Origin: Thermococcus sp. 18S1
Lineage (GTDB): Archaea > Methanobacteriota_B > Thermococci > Thermococcales > Thermococcaceae
DNA length: 64,000 nt
NCBI RefSeq assembly: GCF_012027645.1
Contig: NZ_SNUU01000001.1
Coordinates: 1,054,001 to 1,118,000 of the forward strand
Reading direction: 5' to 3'
Shown: positions 1 through 9,275 of the stretch, in pieces
How positions within the stretch are numbered: position 1 is the stretch's first letter
Layout: the number at the start of each line of letters is the position of its first letter
The notes under the pieces: model-generated
What the model was told of the DNA's origin: nothing
Database searches by the model: none
The model's input: only the letters and a program-made list of their open reading frames with translations
Made by a program: the position numbers and the translations under genes

Positions 1-1
1 T

Positions 2-808
2 GCTGTAACTTCGGGTGTTCCGAGGTACCTTGAGCTTTTCAACGGGAGAGATGTTGAGCATGAAATAATACGGAACTTCTTCGATCCAAACGCCTTCCTT
101 TTCCGCGAGGCGAAGGAGTTGCTTGAGGAGGAGTTCAGGGAGCCAGAGACCTACTACACGATACTTGAAGCCCTCGCGAGGGGAAAGACGCGCGTCAATG
201 AAATCGCCCAGTATTCCTTCATCGAGCCGAAGAACACGGCACGCTATCTTCGGATTCTCGAAGACCTTGGGATTCTGCGACGAGAATTGCCGGTTGGGAG
301 AAGGGCAAAGCGAGGTGTCTATCGTTTCAAGGACCTCTACTTCGCCTTCTGGTTCAGGTTTATCGCCCCATACTTCGAGGAGATTGAGAGCGGATTTCCA
401 GATGGGGCCCTTGAGGACTTTGGGCGGGACTTCAACCGCTACCTTGGCTTTGCGTTTGAGGACGTGGCGAAGCAAATCCTAATTGAGCTGAACAGGGTCG
501 GGAAGTTGCCTTTCAGCTTCACGAAAATTGGAAGATGGTGGCATAAGAGTGAGGAGATTGATCTGGTTGCCTTGAACGAGCGGGAAAGAACGGCTTTGCT
601 TGTCGAGGTGAAGTGGAAGGAGCTGAGTGAAAGGGAAGCGCGGGGAGTCTTGAAGGACTTGGAGAGAAAGGTAGAACTTGTGGGATGGGATGGTTGGGAG
701 AAAAGCTACGGGCTAGTGGCAAAGAGCATTGAGGGAAAAGAAAAGCTGGAAGACGAGGGCTGGCTTGTATGGGATTTGGAAGACTTCAAAGACATTTTTC
801 CCTTGTGA
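2..808 (+). CDS. Archaeal ATPase, C-terminal part (DUF234 domain), partial
   Basis: The frame is open from the first complete codon of the window, so the N-terminal P-loop ATPase region lies upstream and is not seen. The visible ~268 residues contain a winged-helix-like segment (ETYYTILEALARGKT, then NTARYLRILEDLGILRR). A C-terminal nuclease-like part follows, with EEIDLVAL and LLVEVKW, a PD-(D/E)xK-like D...ExK pattern. This layout fits the archaeal ATPase families that end in DUF234, often linked to mobile or defence functions but without a firm biochemical role. An internal TTG at 119 could be mistaken for the start. The family is an inference from motifs. Confidence 0.7.
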   Translation, partial: AVTSGVPRYLELFNGRDVEHEIIRNFFDPNAFLFREAKELLEEEFREPETYYTILEALARGKTRVNEIAQYSFIEPKNTARYLRILEDLGILRRELPVGRRAKRGVYRFKDLYFAFWFRFIAPYFEEIESGFPDGALEDFGRDFNRYLGFAFEDVAKQILIELNRVGKLPFSFTKIGRWWHKSEEIDLVALNERERTALLVEVKWKELSEREARGVLKDLERKVELVGWDGWEKSYGLVAKSIEGKEKLEDEGWLVWDLEDFKDIFPL

Positions 809-817
809 CGCATTTCT

Positions 818-1996
818 TTACTCTCCCATAGCCCCGAACAGCGATTCGAGGAAGGTCTCGACGTCATCTTTCGTGTTGTACAGGTGCGGTGAGGCCCGTA
901 TCCCGTAGTGACCGAGAACGCCGCGGTGGCTGACCGAGATTTCCTCCGCGGTGAGCTTCTCGTGCAGTCTCTCCTCTTCCTCGTAGCTCAATCCCGTCTT
1001 TATCGTGACTATCGGTGAGCCCTCCGCGAAGACCTCAAGGCCCGCACTTAGAACCTCGTCCCTTATTCTGCCCGCTAACCTGAGGTTGTGGCGCTCTATC
1101 TCCTCGATGCCTATCTCGTTTACCAGCCTCAGCGAGGCGGTGAAGGCAGCCGCAACGAGGTAGGGCGGCCCGCCGCCGAAGTCGAGCTTCTTGACGCCCC
1201 TCGCGGGTTTCAGCTCGCCCCATGGATCCTTCTCCGGAAGGCCCCACCAGGGTCCCCATTCGCCGGTCGGCGGTTCGTTGTTGAGTAATCCGGTTATCGG
1301 CTTGGCCTCCTCCAGGAGCTCGTCGGAGACGTAGATTAGTCCAGCTCCAGTGTCCGGGCTGAGGAGCCACTTCTCACCGCCCGCCGAGAGCGCATCAACG
1401 CCCTCCTTTTCAGGGAACAGCCTCATGGCTCCAAGGTGCTGGACAGCGTCAACTATCAGCCAGGCGCCGTGTTCGTGGGCAACCCTAGAAAGCTCTCTCA
1501 GGTTGAGCCTTTGTCCAGTGACCCAGTTGACGGAGCTTAAGACCACCGCAAAGGTGTCGTCGTCTATCGCCTTCTCGATATCCTCAAGGCTGTGAACCCC
1601 GTTCCTGTTCTCCACAACGCGCAGCTCAAGGTTAAAACGCCTAGCGTAGCTCCTGAGGAGCGCCGGGAGGGTCGGGAACTCGGTGTCCAGCGAGACGATG
1701 TTCCCTCCCTTCTCGGGTTCGAGTGCCAGCAGGATTCTCCTCAAGCCTTCCGTGGTCTGTATGGAGAGACCGACGTTTTCTGGCTTTGTTTTCATTAACC
1801 TGGCTGCCTCTTTCAGTAGGGGCTTCAGAACGAGCTCGTCCATGTAGTCAACCGAGTTGACCTCTCCGTTGAACTCAATGATATCCGTGAAAAGCTCCGC
1901 GGTACTCTGGAGTGCAGTTGAAGGCATCAGACCGAGGCTCGCGGTGTTCAGGTATGCTTTAAACCTTCCCAGTGCTGGAAACAGGCTTTTTCTCAT
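818..1996 (-). CDS. Class V aminotransferase (cysteine desulfurase-like), PLP-dependent
   Basis: A 392-residue protein with the fold-type I PLP signature. VDAVQHLGA supplies the cofactor-ring aspartate and SAGGEKWLLSPDTG the Schiff-base lysine, and the N-terminal TASLGLMPSTA loop is typical of the SufS/NifS/kynureninase-like group. No conserved catalytic cysteine loop is obvious, so desulfurase activity is not assured; aminotransferase or lyase activity is equally possible. The start ATG has an AGGGAT element upstream and a TTTAAAC box A about 25 bp before that. It converges on the ATPase gene with a 9-bp gap. Confidence 0.75.
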   Translation of the reverse strand: MRKSLFPALGRFKAYLNTASLGLMPSTALQSTAELFTDIIEFNGEVNSVDYMDELVLKPLLKEAARLMKTKPENVGLSIQTTEGLRRILLALEPEKGGNIVSLDTEFPTLPALLRSYARRFNLELRVVENRNGVHSLEDIEKAIDDDTFAVVLSSVNWVTGQRLNLRELSRVAHEHGAWLIVDAVQHLGAMRLFPEKEGVDALSAGGEKWLLSPDTGAGLIYVSDELLEEAKPITGLLNNEPPTGEWGPWWGLPEKDPWGELKPARGVKKLDFGGGPPYLVAAAFTASLRLVNEIGIEEIERHNLRLAGRIRDEVLSAGLEVFAEGSPIVTIKTGLSYEEEERLHEKLTAEEISVSHRGVLGHYGIRASPHLYNTKDDVETFLESLFGAMGE

Positions 1997-2064
1997 AGAA
2001 ATCCCTAAAGGAGTAGGGAAGGATAGTTTAAATGGGTTTTGAGATGGGAAGATGTGAAAAGGCC

Positions 2065-2967
2065 TCAGATAACCGCCGGAACACCTGGAATCCTCGGGAA
2101 CGGCTGCACCTCAGCTATGTGCTTCGCCCCGACCATGTAGCGGACCAGCCTCTCGACGCCGATTCCGGCACCTGCGCTCGGCCTCAGGAGACCGGCCTTG
2201 GCTACCTCCAGATACGGCCTGAAGGCCTCGAGGCTTATCCCGGCTTCCCTCATCTTTCTGACGATGACCTCGTACTCCCACTCCCTCTCGCCGCCGCTTG
2301 ATACCTCTCCGTAACCCTCCGGCAGGTAGAGGTCGTAGTTTCTGAAGTGGCCCGGCCTCTCGGGGTCTTCCCTGTCGTAGAACTCCCTCTTGATATCAAG
2401 TACCCAGAAGGGTTCTTTCATGACTTTGCTGGCCTCTTCCTCGTCTCCGAACTCCTCCTTTATCTCCTCCAGGGTGAAGCGCTTGAAGGGTGCTCTGACT
2501 TTCGGAACCTCCCTCTCGAGCCCCCAGCTTCTCGCCTCTTTGAAGAGGCCGCTGATGAGTCCCTCGATGAGGCTCATCACATCGTCCATACTGGCGTAGG
2601 CTATCTCGAAGTCGAGCTGGGTGAACTCGTAGGCGTGCCTTCCGTCGTCAGCTGAGCGTCCCTCAAGCCTCACGTTCGGCGAGAGGATGAAGAGCCTGTC
2701 TATTCCCATCGCCACCGCCATCTGTTTGTGTAGTATCATGCTATGTGTTAGTCTCAGCCTTGAGCCGTAAACTTCGACTTCAGGGGGCTTTAGGGCTTCC
2801 TCTGCCGCGGGATCCGGCCAGAGCGGGTCGGTGATGGAGCTGAGCATCACGGGGAGCATCCACTTGAAGCCCTCGCTCACCATGTATCTTGTCATATAGT
2901 CAATTACTCTCGTCTGTATCTCCATGATCGGTTCAATTTTTCTGGTTACAATTTGGAGGGCGTTCAT
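2065..2967 (-). CDS. Archaeal asparagine synthetase related to AsnRS
   Basis: A 300-residue class II aminoacyl-tRNA synthetase catalytic core without an anticodon-binding domain. Motif 2 is seen as SPNVRLEGRSADDGRHAYEF and motif 3 as GAGIGVERLVRY. The length and missing N-terminal OB domain match the archaeal AsnRS paralogue studied in Pyrococcus abyssi, which amidates aspartate to asparagine. ATG 2967 is preferred over GTG 2976 because AGGTGA lies 5 nt before the ATG and overlaps the GTG. It shares an AT-rich 199-bp intergenic region with the divergent downstream gene. Substrate assignment rests on family knowledge. Confidence 0.8.
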   Translation of the reverse strand: MNALQIVTRKIEPIMEIQTRVIDYMTRYMVSEGFKWMLPVMLSSITDPLWPDPAAEEALKPPEVEVYGSRLRLTHSMILHKQMAVAMGIDRLFILSPNVRLEGRSADDGRHAYEFTQLDFEIAYASMDDVMSLIEGLISGLFKEARSWGLEREVPKVRAPFKRFTLEEIKEEFGDEEEASKVMKEPFWVLDIKREFYDREDPERPGHFRNYDLYLPEGYGEVSSGGEREWEYEVIVRKMREAGISLEAFRPYLEVAKAGLLRPSAGAGIGVERLVRYMVGAKHIAEVQPFPRIPGVPAVI

Positions 2968-3166
2968 ATATATCACCTGATTTTTGTCACCGATTTTCTC
3001 CTTTATGGTCTTTGTGCAAAAACTTTTGGATTTTGGGCAAAATATGACATTAAACTGCAGTTATCTTTGAACAATCGACAATATTTGAGCCATTAATTGA
3101 CTTTTATCAACGGCCGGTGGCGATAGCGTTATAACGCCAGCCGAGAACCTTGTATGGTGGTAAAGC

Positions 3167-3748
3167 ATGGGAGTTTACATATTCACGCCGGAGGACCTGA
3201 TACGCTACGGCGCCGCAACCGGGGAGCAGTTTGAGGTTCTGAAGAACGCGGTTCTCTCCAAGAGGGACATCCTGGTGGTTGGTTCCAGCCGCTCCGGAAA
3301 GACCAAACTGGTGGAGGCTCTGATGCACTTCATACCCGATGACTGGAAGGTGGTCGTTATAACCGCCTACGGCGAGTTCAAGCCCTTCAAGCCGAACATC
3401 ATCGTCATAGATACTCAATTTGACAGCCAGCCCCTTGAGAGGCGCACCTCGGACGTTATCTCAAAAATCAAAGCTCTGAATCCAGACTACGTCGTCATCG
3501 ACACCCTTCACACCGTTGATGCCGCGAGGATATTCCGCGAGCTTATAGACGATTACGCATTCATAGTGACCTCCCTTGCTCTCACCGACGACATAAAGGG
3601 CGAGGTCCGGCACTGGCTCAGGATAAGCGGTGAGACCTTCGACAAATTCGACGTGGTTGTGGAGCTTAAGAGGGACTTCAGAACTGGCAGAAAGAGCATA
3701 AACCGCATATACGAGGTAAAGAACGGGGAGCTCAGGCTCCTTATTTAG
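3167..3748 (+). CDS. Small orphan P-loop ATPase, VirB11/type II secretion-like
   Basis: A 193-residue protein with a Walker A loop VGSSRSGKTK near residue 40 and a Walker B-like stretch DYVVIDTLHT. The arrangement resembles the C-terminal ATPase half of VirB11/CpaF/PilT enzymes, but the N-terminal domain is missing and the usual second conserved boxes are not obvious. No pilus or secretion partner lies nearby. It is transcribed away from the asparagine synthetase and its 3' end overlaps the convergent membrane-protein gene by 8 bp. The role is unknown: a stand-alone regulator or a reduced secretion ATPase are both possible. Confidence 0.6.
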   Translation: MGVYIFTPEDLIRYGAATGEQFEVLKNAVLSKRDILVVGSSRSGKTKLVEALMHFIPDDWKVVVITAYGEFKPFKPNIIVIDTQFDSQPLERRTSDVISKIKALNPDYVVIDTLHTVDAARIFRELIDDYAFIVTSLALTDDIKGEVRHWLRISGETFDKFDVVVELKRDFRTGRKSINRIYEVKNGELRLLI

Positions 3749-4526
3749 AGCGCTTTTTCAGACGCTCCTTTAACTTTCTCCAGCCGTCTCTTATCTCGTT
3801 TCTGATTTTTCTCTGCCCCTCTTTCGTTAGGTAGCCCTTCCTCCACGCGACGTACATGACACTGTTAAACACAACTGTGGCCACCAGCGCGAGGAATAGT
3901 GAGTTTATCGCAACGCCTGCTATCGTGTGCTGGGTTCTCCTGAACATTCCTAGGATGACGTAGTCCGCGGGAGTCATGCGTCTCATGGGGAGTATAACTC
4001 TTACTGTCCCCTCTTGGGGAATTAGAGATAGCATATGGTTCCATGTTACTGAATAAACCTTGACGTGTGTGCCGTTTTCAGCACAGTCTGGCACGATCAG
4101 GTCTTTTTCGAGCCATGTACAGCTTTCGTTGGGGGCAACAATTGCCCATACGTCAGTGTGTTCATACGTTTGGAAGTAGACGGTGCGGTTGTCGGGAAAG
4201 ACCTTCACCACTTCTATGTCTTGGGTGGCTCCTCCGTAAACAAGGGCCCGGAAGAATCGGTAGAGTCTGTCTATCAGCCAGTTATCGAAGTACTCATCCT
4301 CCCAGACGATGTAGTAGTAAATACTGCCATCCCAGTCCACCATGTAAAGTATACCGTCGGGTAGGTCGTTAGGGGGTGTGTAAACTATGGGGCCATAGTT
4401 TTCAGCTTCTTCGCTCTCCCAGGGCAGATAGCCTTCCAGTGAATAACCGCTTGTGTACAGACCAACGCTCCAGAAGATGAAGAAGTTAAGAATTAACCAT
4501 GTTGAAATCCACTTCTTTGAGACCAT
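3741..4526 (-). CDS. Hypothetical membrane protein, two terminal TM segments
   Basis: Not recognised as a named family. About 261 residues from ATG 4526 (GTG 4535 is an alternative; neither has a strong ribosome binding site). A first hydrophobic helix near residues 8-25 (WLILNFFIFWSVGLY) is followed by a ~180-residue aromatic- and acid-rich extracytoplasmic domain. A second helix (SLFLALVATVVFNSVMYVAW) precedes a basic cytoplasmic tail rich in KR. The topology suggests a cell-surface domain held by two membrane anchors. It overlaps the 3' end of the convergent P-loop gene by 8 bp. Confidence 0.55.
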   Translation of the reverse strand: MVSKKWISTWLILNFFIFWSVGLYTSGYSLEGYLPWESEEAENYGPIVYTPPNDLPDGILYMVDWDGSIYYYIVWEDEYFDNWLIDRLYRFFRALVYGGATQDIEVVKVFPDNRTVYFQTYEHTDVWAIVAPNESCTWLEKDLIVPDCAENGTHVKVYSVTWNHMLSLIPQEGTVRVILPMRRMTPADYVILGMFRRTQHTIAGVAINSLFLALVATVVFNSVMYVAWRKGYLTKEGQRKIRNEIRDGWRKLKERLKKRSK

Positions 4527-4555
4527 AATCTTCACACTGAAATAAAAAGGAAAGA

Positions 4556-5710
4556 TCAGCCCTTAAGCTTTTCTATGACCTCGCGGAGGTTGGCGAGCAT
4601 CTCCTCAATGTCCTCGAAGGTCATGTAGCCCATGTTTCCGATCCTGAAGGTCTTCTCCGCCACGCTTCCGTAGCCCTTAGCCAGCTCGAAGCCGCGCTCG
4701 CGCATGGCGTTGTAGACGTCGACGCCCTTCATTCCCTCGGGGACGACGACAGCGGTTATCGTCGGGCTCTCGTAGCCGGGTTCAGCCAGAACGCCGAGGC
4801 CCATCTCCTTGACGCCCTCGCGGATGGTCTCGCTCCTCTTCCTGTACATTCCAAGCCAGGCATCCTTGCCGCCCATCTTCTCGACTATCCTGAGCACGAC
4901 GTTGAGGCCGAATATCTGCGGAAGCGGGGGAGTTGAGGGGGTTCCCTTCTTCTTGCCGTTGAACTTCTTGTAGAGCGGCAGGTCGAAGTACCAGCCGCGC
5001 TCGGGCATCTTCTCGGCTATTTCAAAGACCCTCTCGCTGACGGCCGCCACAGCAAGCCCCGGCGGAACGCCGAAGGCCTTCTGGGAGCTGGCGAATATCA
5101 TGTCGAGGCCCCACTTGTCAAATTTGATGTCGGCGCCGCCCATCGCTGAGACGGCGTCAACGAAGAGGAGCTTGTCGTGCTCGTGAACGACCTTCGCCAG
5201 CTCCGGGAGCGGGTTCAGCACGCCGGTCGAGGTCTCGTTGTAGGTTATGGTAACTGCAACGACGTCGGGGTTCTTTCTGAGGGCCTCGTCGAGCTCCTCG
5301 GGCTTGATGGCGTAGCCAGGCTCCTTCTCAAGGACGATAGCTTCCCTGCCGTTGGCGTTGACGACGTCAGCGAAGCGCTTTCCGAAGGCACCTATGGCGG
5401 TGACCAGTACCTTTCCTCCCTTCGGCACGGTGTTTCTAACGGCGGCTTCCATGAAGCCGGTTCCGGAGCTGGGGAACATTATTATCTCGCCTTTCTCGGC
5501 CTCAAGAAAAGCCTTGAGTCTGTTGAGGGTATCAACGTGAACCTCCTTTGCCTCGGCCGAGCGGTGGCTGAACATCTGAACGCTCATTATTGCAAGAACC
5601 TCCGGAAAACATGCGACCGGCCCGGCGGTAAAGAGCTTGTACTTCGGCTTGACGAGCTCGTAAACCTCCCTGTAGGCTTCCTCATACTCCATATCGAACC
5701 TAAGCTCCAT
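4556..5710 (-). CDS. Alanine/serine-glyoxylate-type aminotransferase (class V)
   Basis: A 384-residue PLP enzyme of the alanine-glyoxylate/serine-pyruvate aminotransferase group. Visible are FTAGPVACFPEVL near the N terminus, PSSGTGFMEAA for the phosphate site, FVDAVSAMGG with the ring-binding Asp, and SSQKAFGVPPG with the Schiff-base Lys. ATG 5710 is chosen because GAGGTGAT sits 5 nt upstream; the frame runs on upstream to 5794 but without that support. It probably interconverts glyoxylate with glycine using alanine or serine as amino donor, as inferred from family. It is unrelated in detail to the other class V enzyme at 818-1996. Confidence 0.8.
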   Translation of the reverse strand: MELRFDMEYEEAYREVYELVKPKYKLFTAGPVACFPEVLAIMSVQMFSHRSAEAKEVHVDTLNRLKAFLEAEKGEIIMFPSSGTGFMEAAVRNTVPKGGKVLVTAIGAFGKRFADVVNANGREAIVLEKEPGYAIKPEELDEALRKNPDVVAVTITYNETSTGVLNPLPELAKVVHEHDKLLFVDAVSAMGGADIKFDKWGLDMIFASSQKAFGVPPGLAVAAVSERVFEIAEKMPERGWYFDLPLYKKFNGKKKGTPSTPPLPQIFGLNVVLRIVEKMGGKDAWLGMYRKRSETIREGVKEMGLGVLAEPGYESPTITAVVVPEGMKGVDVYNAMRERGFELAKGYGSVAEKTFRIGNMGYMTFEDIEEMLANLREVIEKLKG

Positions 5711-5874
5711 CAGCATCACCTCGGCGGGGGTTTGAAGGTGAAATATAAAAAGGGTTCGTTGGCGGTACGGGTTCTCCTCTGAAGCTCCGTTCATTTACCG
5801 GACCCATTGCTGAAAAATCTTCGGCGTAGTCAAGACTTTTAAAAGCTTCACCCTAACGTTCAGAAGGTGGTCGT

Positions 5875-7041
5875 ATGGAATCCAGACGTCTCGCCGGAAT
5901 ACTCCTGCTCATACTGTCAGCCTTCACCGGCACGATAGCCTTCCGCCTCGCCACCCCCGCCATAGCATTCTATACCCGTGATATACTCCAGGCCTCGATG
6001 CTGTCCGTTTCAATCGTCTCGATGTCTTTCGTTCTCGCGAGGGCATTTTCCTCGGTTTTCGGTGGACTGATCCTTGAGAGGGGCAAGAGGCTCGTCTATA
6101 TCGGCGCGGTGGCCATGATGGGGAACGCCCTGGCGGTTCAGCTCTACCCCCTGACCTCAACATGGGTTCAGGTTGCGGGAATAAAGCTCCTCAACGGCTT
6201 TTTAAACGGTCTCAGCTGGCCGATGGCACAGTTTGTAATAGCCGTGGCCACCCCAAAGGAGATAAGGGCGAGGGTTACGGCGATATACTTCTTCTTCGGC
6301 AGTATAGCATCCCTCCTCGGAAACTACGTCTACGCCTACACGATAGACCTCGGACTGGGCGGCCAGATGTGGATTTCCTCCGCCTTCTTTGTCCTGACCG
6401 GTCTGATAATGGTGGCCAGCTACGTCCTCCTCTACGAGAGGATAACTCCAAAAAGAAAGAAAACTCCCGACGGTGAAAGGCCGAGCCTTGACCCGAGGAG
6501 GATTTTAATCATCGCCTCACTGATGGCGGTGATAGTGGCCTTCACGTCCGGCGAGATAACCTACGTCTACGTCTCGGAGGCACTGGGGATGGACAAGGCA
6601 ACGACCGCGACGCTTATAGGCTGGGCCGGTTTCCTCGCCGCGATGCTCAGCTACTTCGCTTCCTGGCTCGCCGACGTGAGGAGCGAAAGGCGGATGGTTC
6701 TGCTCACCTCTCTGTTGGCGGCTCTCTCGCCGCTCCTTGCGGCAGTGAAGACCGCCCCAACGGTTTTCCTGGGGATATTCCTTGCCCTCTTCGCCTTCCA
6801 GAGCTTCCGCCCGATTTCCAGAAAAGTCTTGGCGAGCTACCATCGCTCTTCCCTTGCCATCGGGAGCGTTAACGGCGTCCAGAACCTCTCGACCTTCCTC
6901 GGGGGAATGCTGTTCGGCTTTGCGTACTCACTGGGCGAGTTCCAAGGGGTTGTAACGCTCAACCTAGCCCTGCTGGCATTCACGCCTGTTTCGATAGCCC
7001 TGCTCTGGCAAGGCGTTAAGCTTAAAGGCGGTGGGGAGTAA
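5875..7041 (+). CDS. MFS transporter
   Basis: A 388-residue hydrophobic protein with about 11-12 predicted membrane helices. The cytoplasmic loop 2-3 signature is recognisable as GGLILERGKRLVYIG, and a basic central loop (ERITPKRKKTPDGERP) divides the two six-helix halves. This is the major facilitator fold; substrate and direction cannot be read from the sequence. The ATG is preceded by AGGTGG, and a CTTTTAAAAG box A lies about 35 bp upstream in the region shared with the divergent aminotransferase. Confidence 0.8.
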   Translation: MESRRLAGILLLILSAFTGTIAFRLATPAIAFYTRDILQASMLSVSIVSMSFVLARAFSSVFGGLILERGKRLVYIGAVAMMGNALAVQLYPLTSTWVQVAGIKLLNGFLNGLSWPMAQFVIAVATPKEIRARVTAIYFFFGSIASLLGNYVYAYTIDLGLGGQMWISSAFFVLTGLIMVASYVLLYERITPKRKKTPDGERPSLDPRRILIIASLMAVIVAFTSGEITYVYVSEALGMDKATTATLIGWAGFLAAMLSYFASWLADVRSERRMVLLTSLLAALSPLLAAVKTAPTVFLGIFLALFAFQSFRPISRKVLASYHRSSLAIGSVNGVQNLSTFLGGMLFGFAYSLGEFQGVVTLNLALLAFTPVSIALLWQGVKLKGGGE

Positions 7042-7067
7042 GTTCCCTTTGACAAAGGCTCCAAAAC

Positions 7068-7101
7068 TTTTATAAAAGAGAGCACTCGCCTAAGTTTAGG
7101 C
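7068..7101 (+). promoter_or_regulatory. Promoter of L10e gene with palindrome near start of transcription
   Basis: TTTATAAAAG (7068-7077) is a good archaeal box A. A perfect 14-bp palindrome GCCTAAGTTTAGGC (7088-7101) lies where transcription should begin, about 30 bp before the ribosome binding site GGAGGTGA of the L10e gene. It could be a repressor site or a 5' hairpin; its role is not known. Confidence 0.55.
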
Positions 7102-7130
7102 TTAGCTTACGCTCATTTGGAGGTGAGAGT

Positions 7131-7679
7131 ATGGGACTGAGACCAGCCAAGATTGATAGGGACGTTGATAAGCCCGCTTACACGAGGAGGAAGTACATCC
7201 GCGGTGCGCCCGGTCCGAGAATAACGATCTTCGATATGGGCAACCTCTCAGCCGAGTTCGAGTATGAGGTCAGCCTTCATGCGGAGCAGGCCATGCAGAT
7301 AAGGCAGAACGCCCTCGAGGCCATCCGTATCCAGGTGAACAGGTACCTCCAGAAGAACGTCGGTAGGAGCAACTACCACTTCAAGATAAGGGTTTACCCG
7401 TTCCAGGTTCTTCGTGAGAACCCGATGGCTACCGGAAGGAAGGCCGACCGTTACGGAAACGGTATGAGGAGGCCCTTCGGAAAGCCGATAGGCCTCGCCG
7501 CCCGCGTCAAGAAGGACCAGAAGATCATCACCGTCTGGGTGAACGAGAACCACCTCAAGTTCGCCCTCGGTGCCATGCACAGGGCCAAGATGAAGCTGCC
7601 CTACAGCGCCTACTACAGGATCTACGACAAGGAAGGCAACGACATCACCAGCAAGGTTCTCTCGACCATGAAGCGCTGA
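7131..7679 (+). CDS. rpl10e: Ribosomal protein uL16 (archaeal L10e/L16)
   Basis: A 182-residue large-subunit protein with the archaeal uL16 opening [19 protein letters not shown] and the internal [18 protein letters not shown] loop that reaches toward the peptidyl-transferase/A-site region. It binds 23S rRNA domains near the central protuberance. It is monocistronic here, with its own strong promoter and a GGAGGTGA ribosome binding site, and is not part of the large ribosomal operon that starts 2.9 kb further on. Length is normal for Thermococcales. Confidence 0.95.
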   Translation: MGLRPAKIDRDVDKPAYTRRKYIRGAPGPRITIFDMGNLSAEFEYEVSLHAEQAMQIRQNALEAIRIQVNRYLQKNVGRSNYHFKIRVYPFQVLRENPMATGRKADRYGNGMRRPFGKPIGLAARVKKDQKIITVWVNENHLKFALGAMHRAKMKLPYSAYYRIYDKEGNDITSKVLSTMKR

Positions 7680-7705
7680 AGCGCAGCGCTTGTCCTCTTC
7701 TACAT
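7671..7705 (+). terminator. Hairpin plus pyrimidine tract after L10e
   Basis: AAGCGCTG (7671-7678) and CAGCGCTT (7684-7691) form a perfect 8-bp stem over a 5-nt loop that contains part of the stop codon. A pyrimidine-rich, T-containing stretch follows. Archaeal termination mainly needs the T tract, so the hairpin may instead protect the mRNA end. Confidence 0.45.
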
Positions 7706-7802
7706 TTTCATAACCCCTTGCGTTTGCGCCTCGACCCAGTGGTTTTTGCCATATATTCATAATGATTATTAACGATGCAGTCCAACTTAAATTGGTGGGA
7801 TA

Positions 7803-8945
7803 ATGGTAAGCTCGGGCTTTAGGGCAATGCTTCTCAAACTCGGCGTTCCCGAGGACAGACTGGCGGTTCTTGAGGGCAAAGGTGGAGTTGTGGAGGGAGA
7901 ATTTGAAGGCATAAGATACGTCCGCTTCCGGGATTCCGCCAAGGGCTTCCGGCGCGGGACGGTTGTCTTTGACAACGGGGACGTTGTTCTTGGATTCCCC
8001 CACATAAAGCGCGTCGTCCAGCTGGAGAGCGGTATAAAGAGGGTCTTCAAGAACAAACCCTTCTACGTTGAGGAGAAGGTGGACGGCTACAACGTCCGCG
8101 TCGTGAAGGTGAGGGACAGGGTCCTGGCCCTCACGAGGGGCGGCTTCATATGTCCTTTCACGACGGAGAGGATACTGGACTTCATAAACGAGGAGTTCTT
8201 CAGGGACTACCCCAACCTAGTTCTGGCGGGAGAGATGGCCGGGCCGGAGAGTCCTTATATCGTCGAAGGGCCGCCCTACGTGAAGGAGGACATAGAGTTC
8301 TTCCTGTTTGATATCCAGGAGAAGGGGACGGGAAGGAGCCTCTCCGTGGAGGAAAGGCTCAGGCTGGCCGAGGAGTACGGGATTCGCCACGTTGACACCT
8401 TTGGCCTTTACGATCGCTCGAAGATCAAGGAGCTGCATGAGCTAATCGAAAGGCTCAGCCGGGAGAGGAGAGAGGGCATCGTCATGAAGACTCCGGATAT
8501 GAAGAGAATCGCGAAATACGTAACGCCGTACGCCAACATCAACGACATCCGGATAGGCTCCCACATATTCTTTGACCTGCCGCACGGCTACTTCATGGGG
8601 AGGATTAAACGCCTCGCGTTCTACCTGGCCGAAAAGCACGTCCGGGGCGAGGAGTTCGACGAATACGCGAAAGCCCTTGGAAAGGCCATCCTTCGGCCGT
8701 TCGTTGAGAGCATCCACGAAGTTGCCAACGGCGGCGAGGTCGAGGAGGTCTTCACGGTCAGGGTGAAGAGCATAAGCACGGCCCACAGGATGGTGACCCA
8801 CTTCGAGAGACTCGGCGTGAAGATTCACATCGAGGACATAGAGGACCTGGGCAACGGCTACTGGAGGATAACCTTCAAGAGGGTCTATCCGGACGCGACG
8901 CGCGAGATGAGGGAGCTGTGGAACGGCAGGGCTTTCGTGGATTGA
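7803..8945 (+). CDS. ATP-dependent RNA ligase, Rnl3 family
   Basis: A 380-residue nucleotidyltransferase-fold ligase. Motif I EEKVDGYNVR holds the adenylated lysine, motif III is seen around EFFLFDIQE, motif IV as EGIVMK and motif V as IAKYV. The C-terminal domain is the dimerising module typical of the archaeal Rnl3 group, whose Pyrococcus and Methanothermobacter members seal and circularise RNA. In the cell it may make circular box C/D RNAs or repair breaks; that is inference. It stands alone, with GGTGGGATA before the ATG and the repeat region directly downstream. Confidence 0.85.
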   Translation: MVSSGFRAMLLKLGVPEDRLAVLEGKGGVVEGEFEGIRYVRFRDSAKGFRRGTVVFDNGDVVLGFPHIKRVVQLESGIKRVFKNKPFYVEEKVDGYNVRVVKVRDRVLALTRGGFICPFTTERILDFINEEFFRDYPNLVLAGEMAGPESPYIVEGPPYVKEDIEFFLFDIQEKGTGRSLSVEERLRLAEEYGIRHVDTFGLYDRSKIKELHELIERLSRERREGIVMKTPDMKRIAKYVTPYANINDIRIGSHIFFDLPHGYFMGRIKRLAFYLAEKHVRGEEFDEYAKALGKAILRPFVESIHEVANGGEVEEVFTVRVKSISTAHRMVTHFERLGVKIHIEDIEDLGNGYWRITFKRVYPDATREMRELWNGRAFVD

Positions 8946-8946
8946 G

Positions 8947-9249
8947 CAAGCTTTGCTCCCGCAAAGCTTGACCAAAAGGAGTTGACTGCAGAAAAAGCAT
9001 GGAATGATTTCGTGCACTCTTTAATTGCAGCTTTATTTGTAGGTTTGGCTCTTTGATAAAGCTCTTCAACAGTTTCGACCTTATTTTTGGCGTCCTTTGG
9101 ACGCCTTCTGGAGGGTGAAACCCTATGAAACTCGGGATTTTTAATGCAAACCGTCATCCAGAACTGCCCGTTTTAAAGTGCACGACCTCAAAGTTCCCCC
9201 TTTAAACGGTTTGAATCTTTTGATGAAACTTTGCCCAGCAAAGTTTCGG
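8947..9249. repeat. Composite structured repeat, copy 1 (tandem cluster)
   Basis: Left hairpin CAAGCTTTGC (8947-8956) pairs with GCAAAGCTTG (8961-8970), followed by ACCAAAA. The central hairpin is GGCGTCC...GGACGCC near 9089-9105, with GTTTC/GAAAC outside it. The right hairpin is AAACTTTGC/GCAAAGTTT near 9224-9247, preceded by TTTGATG. The same three-part order recurs at four other places in the window. Confidence 0.65.
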
Positions 9250-9275
9250 GGGCGTGGGGGCGTTAGCCCCCCAGC

